Below the pieces are notes generated by a model that saw nothing but the letters and a program-made list of their open reading frames with translations, did not search any database and was not told where the DNA came from. Source: JBDKJS01 sp039806065 (GTDB lineage: Bacteria; Bacteroidota; Bacteroidia; AKYH767-A; 2013-40CM-41-45). Taken from it: a DNA stretch of 22,984 nucleotides. The stretch covers positions 1 to 22,984 of the forward strand of contig JBDKJS010000081.1 in assembly GCA_039806065.1 (NCBI GenBank), read 5' to 3'. The position numbers and the translations under genes were made by a program. This document shows positions 22,963 to 22,984 of this stretch, one piece after another (within the stretch, counting starts at the first letter, position 1; each line of letters begins with the position of its first letter).

Positions 22963-22984
22963 AATGAATATTATGAAAGATAGA

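Noticed and set aside
17299..22984. Possible mobile or recently acquired metal-resistance island
   Set aside because: No transposase, integrase, repeats or tRNA boundary were seen, and codon and base character look like the neighbouring genes.

Overview
The window comes from a low-GC member of the Bacteroidota, probably from the Chitinophagales/Sphingobacteriales side of the phylum (lineage within the phylum is inference). The evidence is a type IX secretion (T9SS) sorting domain at the end of a large secreted protein, a DUF3078 outer-membrane-type protein, a carboxypeptidase-regulatory-domain TonB receptor, an OmpA protein with TPR and propeller domains, promoters of the TAnnTTTG type, and no clear Shine-Dalgarno sequences. 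I saw no tRNA, rRNA, CRISPR array, insertion sequence, prophage or plasmid gene. The region reads as ordinary, tightly packed chromosome.

Layout. 1-2954: a small DoxX-like membrane protein and a secreted glucose/sorbosone-dehydrogenase-like protein with Ig-like modules and a T9SS tail, both on the minus strand. 3163-5106: mscL, a DUF3078 protein and a MazG-like pyrophosphohydrolase on the plus strand, with two intrinsic terminators. 5107-6639 (minus): a photolyase of the iron-sulfur bacterial type. 6695-9041 (plus): a MATE exporter followed by fmt. 9043-11057 (minus): a class IV aminotransferase, then a rhomboid protease overlapping a GmhB-like phosphatase by ATGA. 11137-17302 (plus): serC and an ABC exporter, then mtaB, lgt and an inositol-monophosphatase-like gene. 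17299-22962 (minus): a probable operon of five genes, in order of transcription a Cys-rich small secreted protein, a TonB receptor, a secreted HMA-domain protein, queE, and an OmpA-family protein with PorE-like architecture.

Most interesting signals. (1) Five genes, and possibly serC as a sixth, have a TAnnTTTG promoter element exactly four bases before the start codon. This points to leaderless mRNAs and fixes several starts, including a TTG start for mtaB. Three of them also share an unusual 24-base spacer to the -33 TTG box. (2) The Cys-rich protein, TonB receptor and HMA protein look like one envelope system for a soft metal such as copper. The receptor carries a His-rich predicted loop. 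(3) The lgt product differs from E. coli Lgt at several positions known to matter. (4) A 60-base, nearly fully paired hairpin ends the DUF3078 gene. (5) All three convergent gene pairs meet with no room for a terminator.
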